64,000 nt of DNA from Lachnospiraceae bacterium (GTDB taxonomy: Bacteria; Bacillota; Clostridia; Lachnospirales; Lachnospiraceae). The notes beneath the pieces were generated by a model, which made no database searches, was not told the origin of the DNA, and saw nothing but the letters and a program-made list of their open reading frames with translations. Shown here piece by piece: positions 11,001 through 19,633 of this stretch. The translations under genes were made by a program, and so were the position numbers. Location: contig SVEE01000003.1 of NCBI GenBank assembly GCA_015057525.1, positions 62,001 through 126,000 of the forward strand, given 5' to 3'. Within the stretch, counting starts at the first letter, position 1, and every line of letters starts with the position of its first letter.

Positions 11001-11659
11001 CATGTGTTTTTACTTATATTAACTGATATTTTTGATAACTCGGAAGGCATTTCAACATTAATCTTAGCCTTAGATACCGACAATGTAAGTGCACGTTTCT
11101 TGTGTACATAAACGAGGAATTCTTCTAATGCCTGATTAACAGACTGACTTTCCATAAGGCTTGCATAAATCTGCTTAACCATAGGGTCTTTGTTAATAAA
11201 AGTACGTTTGAAATCATCTCTTACGAAAACTCTTGCTGCCTCTCCCCAATTACTTTCTGCCAAGGTAGCAAACTTAAATAAATCATCTATCTTCTGTCCT
11301 GCATGCTTAACAAATGGAGTGGTAATGTCAATGTCATACATAATCTTGAACTCACCACCATCAGTAATGATACTGATATGTCCCTTATAATTCTTACCTG
11401 CTTCAAGACAGGTAGCATCAAAGGAATACTTAACTTCGAACTTTCTGTTGATATATGTATGATTATCAAACCTAAGCATATATCTACTGTCATATACCAT
11501 GGCCTTTATTATATGGTCATTGGTAGAACTAACAAAGAAGCTACCCTCGTAAACAGTACCGGATTCAATATTTAATTTTAAGAACTTCTCAGATATTACT
11601 ACCTCTGGGCGGTCAAGGACAAACTCTCCCTTGGCGTAATGTTCTACAATACCTTTCAT
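8090..11659 (-). CDS. Large uncharacterised helical-repeat protein (DUF5717-like)
   Basis: 1189 aa starting MKGIVEHYAKGEF, chosen because AGGAGG lies 6 bp upstream. An upstream extension is possible but has no ribosome binding site. The first 320 residues are beta-rich, with repeated Ig-like stretches (VYEGSFFVSSTNDHIIKAMV; ISVNISKNTWGYTNSTV). The remainder is mainly helical and resembles TPR-type solenoids (AYLNIIEYYHENLDADV; LAYLYANVIYNKAQHMKVY). There is no signal peptide or membrane segment, so it is likely cytoplasmic. From memory it corresponds to DUF5717, paired with DUF5716 in Lachnospiraceae; function unknown. It is the first gene of the operon ending in valS-gdpP and has a promoter with an overlapping inverted repeat upstream. 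Confidence 0.85.
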   Translation of the reverse strand: MKGIVEHYAKGEFVLDRPEVVISEKFLKLNIESGTVYEGSFFVSSTNDHIIKAMVYDSRYMLRFDNHTYINRKFEVKYSFDATCLEAGKNYKGHISIITDGGEFKIMYDIDITTPFVKHAGQKIDDLFKFATLAESNWGEAARVFVRDDFKRTFINKDPMVKQIYASLMESQSVNQALEEFLVYVHKKRALTLSVSKAKINVEMPSELSKISVNISKNTWGYTNSTVRATADFIIPSRKNITNADFCGNMFVLDVLISPENVPDGVNSGKILIENIYQTIEIDIILSKPQQTKAVISPKASNKRHMVKNNQIKLVRAYLDYRMDKLPLKEYVSRSLFAFGNLTRYMPEEDLYRLGTMHMNIMQGDIAKVEQEFLRIEADVDNSLMNNAQKCYYSYLKAMVSKDEDSISKARNMIKRNFRTEPDKIFYFWLLIFLDDLYTSDPVSLYKEIKSLYEAGYNSPIMYLELCEIFNNNPLLLKKITDVEITAIRWGLRNGYISDEVVDEFIRLAGAFKEFDTKIFGIMEAIYDRNKNIEVLKSICSMLIGANKLENKYHRFYRDAVDKNLKFIGLNECFVKSMNFTRYDLIPQSVLMYLNYKNTLSETELAYLYANVIYNKAQHMKVYHEYCTTMQDFMENMIIKGNVSDDLTVIYDEFLEPETVSPLYAGKLINIIFRRKLVCFNKGVRAVIVTHQELEEVQRVPIINGEAYVEILSNTASIIFEDGQGNRYAGSIPYRLERIVDEKAYIKICCDYSPRDYRVLLYNYEQLGDFTYKKAIEVNAARDIVNCEEISYDYKQQAYLNIIEYYHENLDADVLSKYLGKFDIEYLNHSNARTIIAYLVDMNMFDKAFQAVKLYGFDEIDSEELYRLANYGVEDSNGFVNEDLLAICVHLYKMGKVNERMLVYIMNNLKGDLDELATLFKTVRNRVRDVSLLAENTLAQLMFAEGNVEHIYDIFTAYYGGRSRGLVVKAFLRFAAYNYLIKDVQTPGSIFDCLYLEIMKGNIDDEISRMALLMHFAKLDRYTEDQREWISDSVGRFMDAGKLLPFYKSFKSFIKLPQDVFLKTYLIYKSDAGKQVQVKYAFDTGSRQSLTYKTERLDEMIPGMYIKEFVVFHGERLVYSVDDDMLGTAYVVESEVLKTKAFNRKDRSRFEIINSMLVNQEMREDNELLETLDVYLNTVHLFEENLSIL

Positions 11660-11767
11660 GTGTATCCTCCTGTCAATGTAACTTTGGCAAATTACATATG
11701 ACATCTAAATAAATCATTTGAATAAATTTATATTTATTGGCTTGATATTATCTTCCACAATGATATA

Positions 11768-11797
11768 ATTATACTAAATTTAGGCATAATAAGTCAC
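11768..11797 (-). promoter_or_regulatory. Promoter of the DUF5717-valS-gdpP operon
   Basis: On the minus strand a TATAAT -10 box (11768-11773) is preceded at 17-18 bp by TGACTT/GTGACT, a fair -35. It lies about 110 bp upstream of the start codon at 11659. Confidence 0.55.
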
Positions 11798-11819
11798 TAT
11801 GTATTTTATCTCATAGTGA
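11794..11819. promoter_or_regulatory. Inverted repeat overlapping the operon -35 region
   Basis: Arms TCACTATG (11794-11801) and CATAGTGA (11812-11819) with a 10-bp AT-rich spacer. It sits between the two divergent promoters and overlaps the minus-strand -35, with no run of T typical of a terminator. Operator-like; binding protein unknown. Confidence 0.45.
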
Positions 11820-11841
11820 TTATAGCAAAAAACTTTTGATT

Positions 11842-11870
11842 TTGAAAGTAATATATATTAATTATATAAT
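11842..11870 (+). promoter_or_regulatory. Sigma-A-type promoter of the HisC-like gene
   Basis: TTGAAA (11842-11847), 17-bp spacer, perfect TATAAT (11865-11870), followed by a GGGGGA ribosome binding site and the ATG at 11899. Confidence 0.8.
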
Positions 11871-11898
11871 TTTAATAAAAATATAGGGGGATTTATCT

Positions 11899-12951
11899 AT
11901 GAGCAACGGACCACTTCGCATTGAGCAGTACGACACTGTACTCTACAATGCTAATCTTAATCCAATGGGAATACCGGAATCAGTCAAAAAGGCTCTTTCT
12001 GAAAATATTGACAACATTATCCGTTACCCAAATGATTACTACGGAAACTTAAAGAAGGCTATTGCAACTTATGCAGGATGTGCCGAAGAGCATTTAGTGT
12101 TAGGCAGTGGCTCTTCAGACCTAATTAGACTATATTGTGCACTCATTGCACCTAAGAAAGCACTTCTACCAATTCCATCATTTTCAGAGTATGAAAATGT
12201 ATTGAACATATATGGTTGTGACATTGATTTTTATGAATACAAGGAAGAAAATGATTTCAAATTTGATTTAGCTGATTTTGTAGGTCATCTTAACTCATCT
12301 TATGACATGATTATTCTTGGCAACCCTAACAATCCTACTTCACAAATCATTTCAAGAGATGATATAGAGACACTAGCCGAGGTCTGTAAGGAACTGGAAA
12401 TCTTCCTTGTTATCGACGAAATGTACATAGATTTTGCAGAAGATTACCACAAGCTTACAAGTATTCCATTAGTTAAAGAATACAGCAATATAGCAATATT
12501 ACGAAGTGTATCCAAATTCTTCGCTGTACCAGGACTTCGCCTTGCATATGCAGTTATGAACAACCCTGAATACATGGAGGTTTTAAAAATCACTTCTACC
12601 CCTAACAGCATTTCTACGCTCACTGCAGCAGCATGTACAGAAATGTTTAAAGACAATGGTTATATCAACGAATCACAATCACAGATATTTACTGAACGTA
12701 ATCTTATTTATTCAGCTATGAGCACAAACAAGAATGTAAAGCTCTTCAAGCCTTATGCAAACTATATGTTAGTCAAAATACTTAAGGATGACGTTTCTGC
12801 GAACCAGATTGCGGCTCAATGTAACCTGAAGGGCATTGTAATTAGAAACTGCGAAAATATACGAGGATTAAACAACAAGTACATAAGATTCTGCTTCATG
12901 AAGCCTGAGCAGAATGATTTACTTGTCAATACAATACTGGAATTACTATAG
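11899..12951 (+). CDS. HisC/CobD-like PLP-dependent aminotransferase
   Basis: 350-aa class I/II aminotransferase of the histidinol-phosphate aminotransferase/threonine-phosphate decarboxylase group. Visible residues: GNPNNPTS (PLP-contacting Asn near 144), VIDEMYIDF (Asp173, Tyr176) and the Schiff-base Lys206 in SVSKFFAVPGLRLAY. Its length is normal. There is no other his or cobalamin gene nearby. It is a single-gene unit with its own promoter and shares a bidirectional terminator with the convergent gene at 13029, whose C-terminal half is a homologous aminotransferase. The context suggests a surface-glycan or amino-alcohol-phosphate function, but histidine biosynthesis cannot be excluded from sequence alone. 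Confidence 0.85.
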   Translation: MSNGPLRIEQYDTVLYNANLNPMGIPESVKKALSENIDNIIRYPNDYYGNLKKAIATYAGCAEEHLVLGSGSSDLIRLYCALIAPKKALLPIPSFSEYENVLNIYGCDIDFYEYKEENDFKFDLADFVGHLNSSYDMIILGNPNNPTSQIISRDDIETLAEVCKELEIFLVIDEMYIDFAEDYHKLTSIPLVKEYSNIAILRSVSKFFAVPGLRLAYAVMNNPEYMEVLKITSTPNSISTLTAAACTEMFKDNGYINESQSQIFTERNLIYSAMSTNKNVKLFKPYANYMLVKILKDDVSANQIAAQCNLKGIVIRNCENIRGLNNKYIRFCFMKPEQNDLLVNTILELL

Positions 12952-12970
12952 TTTCCAACCCTTTACTATA

Positions 12971-13017
12971 AAAAAGGTTGTCACACAGTGAAATTCACTA
13001 ATGTGGCAACCTTTTTA
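12971..13017. terminator. Bidirectional rho-independent terminator
   Basis: AAAAAGGTTGTCACA pairs with TGTGGCAACCTTTTT across a short loop, with A and T runs on both sides. It serves the convergent genes ending at 12951 and 13029. Confidence 0.9.
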
Positions 13018-13028
13018 CTTGTATATTT

Positions 13029-14834
13029 TTATAACTCAGCCTTAAGAGCGTTAATCAACTTATCATTATCTACCTTGTCCCTAACAGCAAGTCTAAGAAA
13101 TTGCTTACCACCTAGCTTAGATGACAAATCCTTAACAAATAAATTATATTTGATTAACAGCTTCTTCGTTAACGCCTTAGCTGTAACTCCACCTGTTAGC
13201 TCAACCATCACATAGTTTGCCTGAGACGGAATAACTCTTAATCCAGGAATCTCAGCCAACATCTTTTGAAAATAATCTCTTTGAGCACGAATTTCTACCA
13301 AAGACTTAGCATAATCCTTCTTATATTTTTCTGCAATTTGCATGTAAAACTCACCGAAAGAATTAATGTTCCATATGGCAACATCTTTCTTCATCTTGGC
13401 AATTACGTCTACATTTCCAGATGCTAATACACCAAGTCTTAAACCTGGCACACCATATGACTTAGATATACTCTTCATTACATACAAATGAGAATTTGCA
13501 TCTACTATTTCCTGCTCAATCAAAGTACAATTTTCTTCATCTGCAAAGTCAACAAAAGACTCATCAAGAATAAAATTAATATTTTGTGCCTTTGTCCAAT
13601 CAACAAGTCTGAGCACATCTGACTTCTTAATGTAATTTCCCGAAGGATTGTCAGGATTGATAAGCACAATATTATCCACCTGTTTATCTTTAAAGAACTC
13701 CATTAAATCATCTGCACCGTATGAGAAGTCCTCATTATTAGGTGTAAATACAACTGAATTTGCTTCATCATAACGATTTGGATATTCCTCAAATGTAGGG
13801 CGAATAAATCCAACCTTACCTTTAAGAATTCCCATTAAAGATTTGATAAGTTCAGCCGCACCATTACCCACAAGAATATTCTCCTGGTGTATGTCAAAAT
13901 TCTTAGCAGCAAGAAGAGAATTTACTCTCATTCCCGATGGGTACTGAGTAAGCAAAACCTCAAAGCTTGCTTTCAACTCATCAACAAGCTTCTTTGGAGG
14001 AAAATACGGATTAACTAAGTAACAGAAATCTACAAGCTTTGGATATCTCCAGTAACCACCATATCTTCCCGAAATACGTTCTAATCTATCATCCTCATCT
14101 GGAGCAAAAAGTGATGATGCGATATCTAAATCCTGAATATCGTCTATCTCGTACCAAAGCTGTCCATCAAGACGTTTGCCCTTGATTTCAGGTTCATCAA
14201 GCATAGTGATAACACGAAGAACCTGCTCATAGTATTCATTGTCACCCAAGGCCTTAGTATAGGCATCGAGGAACGGCACATAGTGAGTACAAGAAAAATT
14301 CTTGCTAAACTTATATATATTTACAGTTTTATAATATTCATCAACTTCGTCAAACTTAAATTTCTTTCCCGGAACAAAATCATCTATGCTGTCATCTGCA
14401 GCAAGCTTAACACAAGTTCCATCCATCCAGCTCTCATATTTATCAACAAGAGCAAGTGTTTCTCTTGGATCATCGAGAAGTACATCAATCAAAGAATCCT
14501 CAAATATAATATCTGATTCAAAAAGAAGGGTATCCTCTTCAAGAAGATAATCCTTAGCCAAGGCCAATGAATAAATATTATTAGTCTTGTCGTAAATAGG
14601 ATTATTAACATACTCTATTGGTGTTTTAATATCCAACGTAGCGATATAGTCCACGAGTTTTTGTCCCTCATAACCTATAACGATTACTATTTTGCTAAGG
14701 TTGTGTTTTTCTATTTGGTGTAACATTCTGTCAATCAAGGTTACCCCATTAACCTTAACCATACACTTTGTATTATTCTCTGTTAATTCCTTTAATCTTT
14801 TGCCCATTCCGGCAGCTAATATAATTGCCTGCAT
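13029..14834 (-). CDS. Nucleotidyltransferase-aminotransferase fusion (LicC-like + HisC-like)
   Basis: 601 aa with two catalytic domains. Residues 1-240 are a sugar-phosphate/choline-phosphate nucleotidyltransferase: MQAIILAAGMGKRL, Lys23, and FESDII with the acidic residue. Residues 255-601 are a class I/II aminotransferase with NPDNPSG, LDESFVDF (Asp424) and Lys458 in SISKSYGVPGLRLG. The N-terminal domain resembles LicC-type CTP transferases; the C-terminal one resembles HisC/CobD. Together they could make and activate an amino-alcohol phosphate as a CDP derivative. It is the last gene of the 20.6-13.0 kb operon, two genes after a TagF-like transferase that would use a CDP-linked donor. AAGGAGGAG precedes the ATG. 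Substrate is unknown. Confidence 0.88.
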   Translation of the reverse strand: MQAIILAAGMGKRLKELTENNTKCMVKVNGVTLIDRMLHQIEKHNLSKIVIVIGYEGQKLVDYIATLDIKTPIEYVNNPIYDKTNNIYSLALAKDYLLEEDTLLFESDIIFEDSLIDVLLDDPRETLALVDKYESWMDGTCVKLAADDSIDDFVPGKKFKFDEVDEYYKTVNIYKFSKNFSCTHYVPFLDAYTKALGDNEYYEQVLRVITMLDEPEIKGKRLDGQLWYEIDDIQDLDIASSLFAPDEDDRLERISGRYGGYWRYPKLVDFCYLVNPYFPPKKLVDELKASFEVLLTQYPSGMRVNSLLAAKNFDIHQENILVGNGAAELIKSLMGILKGKVGFIRPTFEEYPNRYDEANSVVFTPNNEDFSYGADDLMEFFKDKQVDNIVLINPDNPSGNYIKKSDVLRLVDWTKAQNINFILDESFVDFADEENCTLIEQEIVDANSHLYVMKSISKSYGVPGLRLGVLASGNVDVIAKMKKDVAIWNINSFGEFYMQIAEKYKKDYAKSLVEIRAQRDYFQKMLAEIPGLRVIPSQANYVMVELTGGVTAKALTKKLLIKYNLFVKDLSSKLGGKQFLRLAVRDKVDNDKLINALKAEL

Positions 14835-14885
14835 CTTCTCCTCCTTGACGCATTTTTTGTACTATATGCTTCAGTATCCTCTTTA

Positions 14886-15380
14886 TCATTCATACACATA
14901 CCAGATAAAACCTGACAACTGTTCTTCTGTATATGCCTTTTTTATTATATCAGGTACGTCAACTGTTCTGTTATAAGAGTTTTTGTCATAAAAACGAACC
15001 GCCCTCTTATTATTGGCTGACACACACCAATATATCTTTGAGAGCCCCAACTCTTTTATACCCATATTAAGTATTTCTTTCATACCATAAGCAGAATAAC
15101 CCTTACCCATGGTTTTCTTTCGGACAGTTATGGCAAATTCTGCAATCTTTTCTTCTTTGTTTATGTGTTTTAAGCTTACAGTGCCCATATATTCATCGGC
15201 GTCATCTACAATAGCAAGATGTAAATCCTCATCATTATTCTGGGCCCACTCAATGAATTTCTTACAATCCTGAAGAGTTTTCTCGGCAAAATTTGCACCC
15301 ATAAATTCAACAACACTTTCATCATGCATCCATTCAAGCATGAAGGTTGCATCCTTTTCTTGAAGTTTTCTAAGTTTCAT
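14886..15380 (-). CDS. GNAT-family N-acetyltransferase
   Basis: 165 aa starting MKLRKLQEKD. Acetyl-CoA binding region is visible as VRKKTMGKGYSAYGMKEIL (R/Q-x-x-G-x-G/A-like), and the C-terminal SANNKRAVRFYDKNSY is a typical GNAT beta6-beta7 segment of the RimJ/RimL type. I chose this ATG because the upstream gene ends at 15394; two upstream in-frame starts would overlap it. It lies between the TagF-like and the nucleotidyltransferase-aminotransferase genes, so acetylation of an amino group produced by an aminotransferase (the fusion protein or FdtB) is plausible. FdtB-type amino sugars are usually acetylated by hexapeptide enzymes, so the pairing is not certain. Confidence 0.85.
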   Translation of the reverse strand: MKLRKLQEKDATFMLEWMHDESVVEFMGANFAEKTLQDCKKFIEWAQNNDEDLHLAIVDDADEYMGTVSLKHINKEEKIAEFAITVRKKTMGKGYSAYGMKEILNMGIKELGLSKIYWCVSANNKRAVRFYDKNSYNRTVDVPDIIKKAYTEEQLSGFIWYVYE

Positions 15381-15393
15381 CCTGCGTCCCTCT

Positions 15394-16665
15394 CTATCTC
15401 TTTGCATCCTTGCGAATAGCATCTACAACATTGGCAGGAATTGACCCTATATCATCTCCAAATATTTGCTTTATAAGCTTTCTACGAGTTGATTTAAGAG
15501 GGTCCTCACCATTCTTAAGTTTCATCAATATATCAAAGGTTTCCTCTTCACTATTTGAAACATAACAGCCTTTAACAAGCTCCTTGGAATTCTCAGCCAG
15601 TTCTAACTCTACATTAGATGCACAATATATAACCGGCTTTCCCGTAAGAAAATACTCATACATCATACCAGAAATATCACTGAGAAGAACTGATGACTTC
15701 CAAAATGTTGCACCGTATTCCTTCTCTTTATCAAAGGAAACATTACCCAACTCTTTGATTTTATTCTTATACTCATTCACTTCATCCTGAGTCATCTCAC
15801 CTGTGTTGAGAAAGTTATCAAACATCAACGGATGAGGTCTAAAAAGAAAATCTATGTCTTTATTATTCTCGGCAAACTCCACTAGAGAATCCTTATATGT
15901 GAAGAAATTGCTTCCTCCCATAGCTTTATCTGTAGTCCACCTAGGTGTCCACATAACCCTGAACTCATTTGATGAAAAATCCCACGCAGGAGCTTCCAAT
16001 TCCTTCGCCTTAATTATATCATCAAGTCCTGCCATTCCAAGACATATAGAATGCTGCAATCCCTTCTTGTGACTACGTCTGAAATGTCCTATATTTTTTC
16101 TCATAGGATAATCACATTCTGCAAAATATAAATATACACTGCGGAAGAAATCCTCATTAAGTGTGGAGTGATATGTATCCTCCAACAATGTATAAGCATA
16201 TAGCAATACACACACCTTAGTATACTTGCTTACGGAAAAGCTTGAATACTCCTTAGGCATATAGTTGTTATAAGGTCTGGTGTAGAATAAATAATCCAGC
16301 TCTAAGCTCTTTAAATCAAGCCATTGATTCTTGCCAACCAATGCATTTACAGCATCATAGCCTTGACTGGTAAAATATTCGTAGGTGTCATTAGATTCAT
16401 CTTCTGGGTCATCAAGCTTATAATCGTGAATACCCATAGGCAGGCATATTAAATATGTCTCAAAATCATCGCTTTCCTTCATAATACGGTATACAGGTTC
16501 AATCTTACCCCAAGAAGGAAGATACTGACAAATAAAACCTACTTTTATTTTATTTCCTGTTCTTTTTATTTTACGTTCTGCTCTAAAGTTTTTTCTGGCC
16601 TTTACATCCTTAATACTATTAGTTACTTTTAAGCAGGCACGTCCTAATTTGTGGTATAAGCTCAT
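15394..16665 (-). CDS. TagF/TagB-like CDP-polyol glycerophosphotransferase
   Basis: 423-aa GT-B-fold enzyme of the CDP-glycerol:poly(glycerophosphate) glycerophosphotransferase family. Indicators are FLFRPHPLMF (RPHP motif) and the donor-binding segment LLSDISGMMYEYFLTGKPVIY, close to the conserved D-x-S-S...E...KP of TagF. The N-terminus is basic and lacks a signal peptide. It would transfer a polyol-phosphate (or another CDP-linked phosphate group) to a lipid-linked glycan at the cytoplasmic face. It sits directly after the Wzx flippase gene and before the GNAT and nucleotidyltransferase fusion genes, which supports a CDP-linked donor made in the same operon. GAGGT precedes the ATG. Confidence 0.85.
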   Translation of the reverse strand: MSLYHKLGRACLKVTNSIKDVKARKNFRAERKIKRTGNKIKVGFICQYLPSWGKIEPVYRIMKESDDFETYLICLPMGIHDYKLDDPEDESNDTYEYFTSQGYDAVNALVGKNQWLDLKSLELDYLFYTRPYNNYMPKEYSSFSVSKYTKVCVLLYAYTLLEDTYHSTLNEDFFRSVYLYFAECDYPMRKNIGHFRRSHKKGLQHSICLGMAGLDDIIKAKELEAPAWDFSSNEFRVMWTPRWTTDKAMGGSNFFTYKDSLVEFAENNKDIDFLFRPHPLMFDNFLNTGEMTQDEVNEYKNKIKELGNVSFDKEKEYGATFWKSSVLLSDISGMMYEYFLTGKPVIYCASNVELELAENSKELVKGCYVSNSEEETFDILMKLKNGEDPLKSTRRKLIKQIFGDDIGSIPANVVDAIRKDAKR

Positions 16666-16680
16666 ATATCTACCTCATAA

Positions 16681-18123
16681 TTATTTATTCCTAATCATAT
16701 TTACATAACTAAAAATTCTCTTGAAATTAACTGCCACACCAAGAAGTACAACAACTATTACTATATATCTGATAACAATATGATTATACAATACTAAGGC
16801 AAGTCCTGACAGTGCAAGAAAAACCACAAAAATAATCACTAAAAATTTAATATCATAGGCATTATTTTCTTCCTTCTCATCCTTTAGAACCTTCTTCATA
16901 GCAATATAATTTGCCACTACAAAAACGATGTAACTAACAAGTGTTGTATATCCTGCTGCCACATATCCCACTGTAGGAATAAAAATAGCATTGAGTACAA
17001 TATTCAAAATCGCCGAAAAAATTGATGCACCTACCAAATGACCTTTCTTCTCAAAATAGAATTCAACATTTATAAATAGCTGAGAATAGAAAAGCAAAAG
17101 TACACTCACTGCAACAGGAGGTACAATCCAAATAGCCTGTGCATACTGCTTACCACCCATGAGAAGAACTATCTCTGGTGCAAGCCAAATAACTCCTGAA
17201 AGCAAAAATGCCATAAGTATGGATATCATGCAGGATATTGATTTATTTTCCTCTTTCTTACCTTCTTTTATCTTTCCGTAAAACCATGGAACATAGGAGT
17301 TGTTAATGGCATTGAGAACGAAGGTAAGTATCATAGCAAGAGTGTATGCCACCCCATATATTGCAGCCTCTGATTTGCCATAATAATGGTCAATCATAAT
17401 TCTGTCACTCTGATTAAATATAACCTGAGACAGATAGTAGCATACCAGTGGCAAATTAAAGCCTAAGGCATATTTCCAAAACTCTTTATTGAAAAGCTTT
17501 TTGCCTTTAACTAAATTACCTAAGAATATAATTCCCCCAACTACTATGGTAACAGAAGAATATCCTATTATACGCGCGTATCCCTTATCCTCTGTGTTAG
17601 TAACCAACACATATGCAAGAATTGGTGCCAACAAGGAATTAAAAAGGGTTACCACAATAAATGCCTTGTATTTATATTCAAATCTTTGCTTGCCGTTCCA
17701 AAACATAATTCCGGCATTGGCAAGAAGCTCAAAAACCATAATTATTATAAATAATGTTGGAAGCTCAAACAAATTGTTCCAATACTTTCTGAAAGGTAAA
17801 TATATAGCAAAGAACAATGCTGCAAAGCTAAGACAAATAGCTTCTGCCGAAGCAATATATTCATCCCTTTTATCCTCAAATTTAACCATGGCTGTAGAAA
17901 ATGAACCATATGGCAAATTAAGAGTTATAAATATAACGAGAATAGCTGACCACGATGAATATATGGTGAATTGACCAAACTGCTCTGTAGTCATTATTCT
18001 CGTAAAAATAGGCAAAGTTATAAAGCCTAAACAATTCTGCAGAATACTGCAGATTGCATAGGCCATGGAAACTCTCGCTTCTAAAGGTATATTCTTAAAA
18101 CGCGTTAAGCATTTCGATAACAT
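16681..18123 (-). CDS. Wzx-type polysaccharide flippase (copy 1)
   Basis: 480 aa, about 14 hydrophobic segments throughout, of the MATE/MOP polysaccharide exporter family. The N-terminus ([25 protein letters not shown]) is the typical Wzx opening with [10 protein letters not shown]. It would flip undecaprenyl-linked repeat units. The start codon lies inside the last 29 bp of the upstream aminotransferase gene, in another frame, so the two are translationally coupled. It is homologous to a second Wzx at 34898-36346; the shared TRLM/TRLL N-terminus and the segment [25 protein letters not shown] correspond to ALAFNLPLVPHYLAQVVLNHSDKIMIQ there, in shortened form. Two flippases imply two distinct lipid-linked glycans. 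Confidence 0.93.
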   Translation of the reverse strand: MLSKCLTRFKNIPLEARVSMAYAICSILQNCLGFITLPIFTRIMTTEQFGQFTIYSSWSAILVIFITLNLPYGSFSTAMVKFEDKRDEYIASAEAICLSFAALFFAIYLPFRKYWNNLFELPTLFIIIMVFELLANAGIMFWNGKQRFEYKYKAFIVVTLFNSLLAPILAYVLVTNTEDKGYARIIGYSSVTIVVGGIIFLGNLVKGKKLFNKEFWKYALGFNLPLVCYYLSQVIFNQSDRIMIDHYYGKSEAAIYGVAYTLAMILTFVLNAINNSYVPWFYGKIKEGKKEENKSISCMISILMAFLLSGVIWLAPEIVLLMGGKQYAQAIWIVPPVAVSVLLLFYSQLFINVEFYFEKKGHLVGASIFSAILNIVLNAIFIPTVGYVAAGYTTLVSYIVFVVANYIAMKKVLKDEKEENNAYDIKFLVIIFVVFLALSGLALVLYNHIVIRYIVIVVVLLGVAVNFKRIFSYVNMIRNK

Positions 18124-19189
18124 AACTTACTTCTTCCTCTGACATACCATAATACATAGGCAGACTAAGCTCGCTAGCCGAAAACTTCTCTGCTAAAGGA
18201 TATGTCCCTTCCGGTATATTTAAATCTTCATATGCACCCTGCATATGCATAGGAATCGGATAATGCTTATTAGTTCCTATTCCCTTATCTAATAGATATG
18301 CTTCAAGCTCATCTCTATTATCACAAAGAACTGCAAAAACATGATACACATGAGTCATACCTTCACATGTAACAGGAAGCTTTATCTTAGGATTCTTAAT
18401 CTCTGTTAGATATCTATTGGCAATTCTATTACGTTCTTCATTCCATCTATCAAGCTGTGTAAGCTTAACCCTAAGGAGTGCAGCCTGCACTTCATCAAGT
18501 CTTGAGTTATTACCCTTATAAATGTGATGATACTTATAATCCGAACCATAATTGCCAAGGGCGCGAACCTTGTCCGCCAACTCCTTATCGTTAGTTACAA
18601 CAGCGCCACCATCACCTAAAGCGCCAATATTTTTGCCAGGATAAAAGCTAAATCCTGCTGCATCTGCCAAACCACCTGTAATAGCACCCTTGTAGGTAGC
18701 TCCATGGGCCTGAGCAGAATCCTCTATCACCTTTAAATCATACTTCTTTGCAATTGCCATAATCTCGTCAATCTTAGCTGGATGACCATAAAGATGAACT
18801 GCCATAATCGCCTTGGTTTTATCTGTAATCTTATCTTCTATAAGAGCTGGATTAATGTTAAATGTCTCCTCCTCCGGTTCAACAAACACAGGAAGAGCAC
18901 CAGTATAAGAAACTGCAAGAGCTGTGGCAATATATGTATTAGAAGGCACTATAACCTCATCACCCTCACCAATTCCATAGGCACGCAAAATAAGGTAGAG
19001 TGCATCAAGACCATTGCCACATCCAACGCAGTATTTTGCACCACAGTACGCAGCAAATTCCTTCTCAAACTCTTCACACTCTTTACCCTGTATGAACCAG
19101 TTGCTATCAAGAACTCTCTTGAATGCTCCTTCAAGCTCACTTTGTATTTCTCTATGCATAACTTCAAATGAAACAAAAGGTACTTTCAT
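18095..19189 (-). CDS. fdtB: DegT/DnrJ/EryC1 sugar aminotransferase (FdtB/QdtB-like)
   Basis: 364 aa PLP-dependent sugar aminotransferase. Visible features are [20 protein letters not shown] near the N-terminus, EDSAQAHGA with Asp157, and the Schiff-base Lys186 in [15 protein letters not shown]. It lies 11 bp after an FdtA-like 3,4-ketoisomerase gene, which together would convert dTDP-4-keto-6-deoxyglucose to a dTDP-3-amino-3,6-dideoxyhexose (Fuc3N or Qui3N). The exact sugar depends on the isomerase and cannot be read from the sequence. AAGGAG precedes the ATG. RmlA/RmlB homologues that would supply the precursor are not in this window. The gene symbol is a family-level assignment. Confidence 0.85.
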   Translation of the reverse strand: MKVPFVSFEVMHREIQSELEGAFKRVLDSNWFIQGKECEEFEKEFAAYCGAKYCVGCGNGLDALYLILRAYGIGEGDEVIVPSNTYIATALAVSYTGALPVFVEPEEETFNINPALIEDKITDKTKAIMAVHLYGHPAKIDEIMAIAKKYDLKVIEDSAQAHGATYKGAITGGLADAAGFSFYPGKNIGALGDGGAVVTNDKELADKVRALGNYGSDYKYHHIYKGNNSRLDEVQAALLRVKLTQLDRWNEERNRIANRYLTEIKNPKIKLPVTCEGMTHVYHVFAVLCDNRDELEAYLLDKGIGTNKHYPIPMHMQGAYEDLNIPEGTYPLAEKFSASELSLPMYYGMSEEEVSYVIEMLNAF

Positions 19190-19200
19190 AACTCTACTCC

Positions 19201-19605
19201 TTAAGCATGTTTATTTACATATTCCAAAAATGCATCATAATCTCTTATGTAATCAGCCTCATCATAAAGCTCGGAAGCTAAAACCATAAGAACTGCATCT
19301 GGGGAAAAATCATACATCTCTCTCCACATATCATTGGATACATACAAGCCCTCGTATGGCTTATCCAACGGTACAATCTCCTTCTCAGTTCCATTATCCA
19401 GCAAAATTTTGCAGGAGCCATGAATACATATGAGAATCTGTTCTAGACACTTGTGGGCATGGAAACCTCTTCTTACGCCCTCCCCTGTGTCATACATATA
19501 ATATACTCTTTTTATATCGAAGGGTACTTCCTTAAATTCTTCCAAAGCAATCAGCTGACCTCTGTCATCACCGTGTATCTGGAAAGTAATTTTTTTAACC
19601 TCCAT
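19201..19605 (-). CDS. fdtA: dTDP-4-keto-6-deoxyglucose 3,4-ketoisomerase (FdtA/QdtA-like)
   Basis: 134 aa cupin of the WxcM/FdtA family. The sequence [20 protein letters not shown] and then [21 protein letters not shown] is characteristic, with the conserved H-A-H active-site pair. [20 protein letters not shown] completes the cupin. Length is normal. Adjacent to the matching aminotransferase. Product stereochemistry (galacto versus gluco) decides FdtA versus QdtA and is not resolved here. AAGGAG precedes the ATG. Confidence 0.88.
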   Translation of the reverse strand: MEVKKITFQIHGDDRGQLIALEEFKEVPFDIKRVYYMYDTGEGVRRGFHAHKCLEQILICIHGSCKILLDNGTEKEIVPLDKPYEGLYVSNDMWREMYDFSPDAVLMVLASELYDEADYIRDYDAFLEYVNKHA

Positions 19606-19633
19606 AAACTTCTCCTTATTAACCTTTATCCCA

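Noticed and set aside
12971-13017. Operator palindrome between convergent genes
   Set aside because: A and T runs on both sides and convergent position make it a bidirectional terminator.
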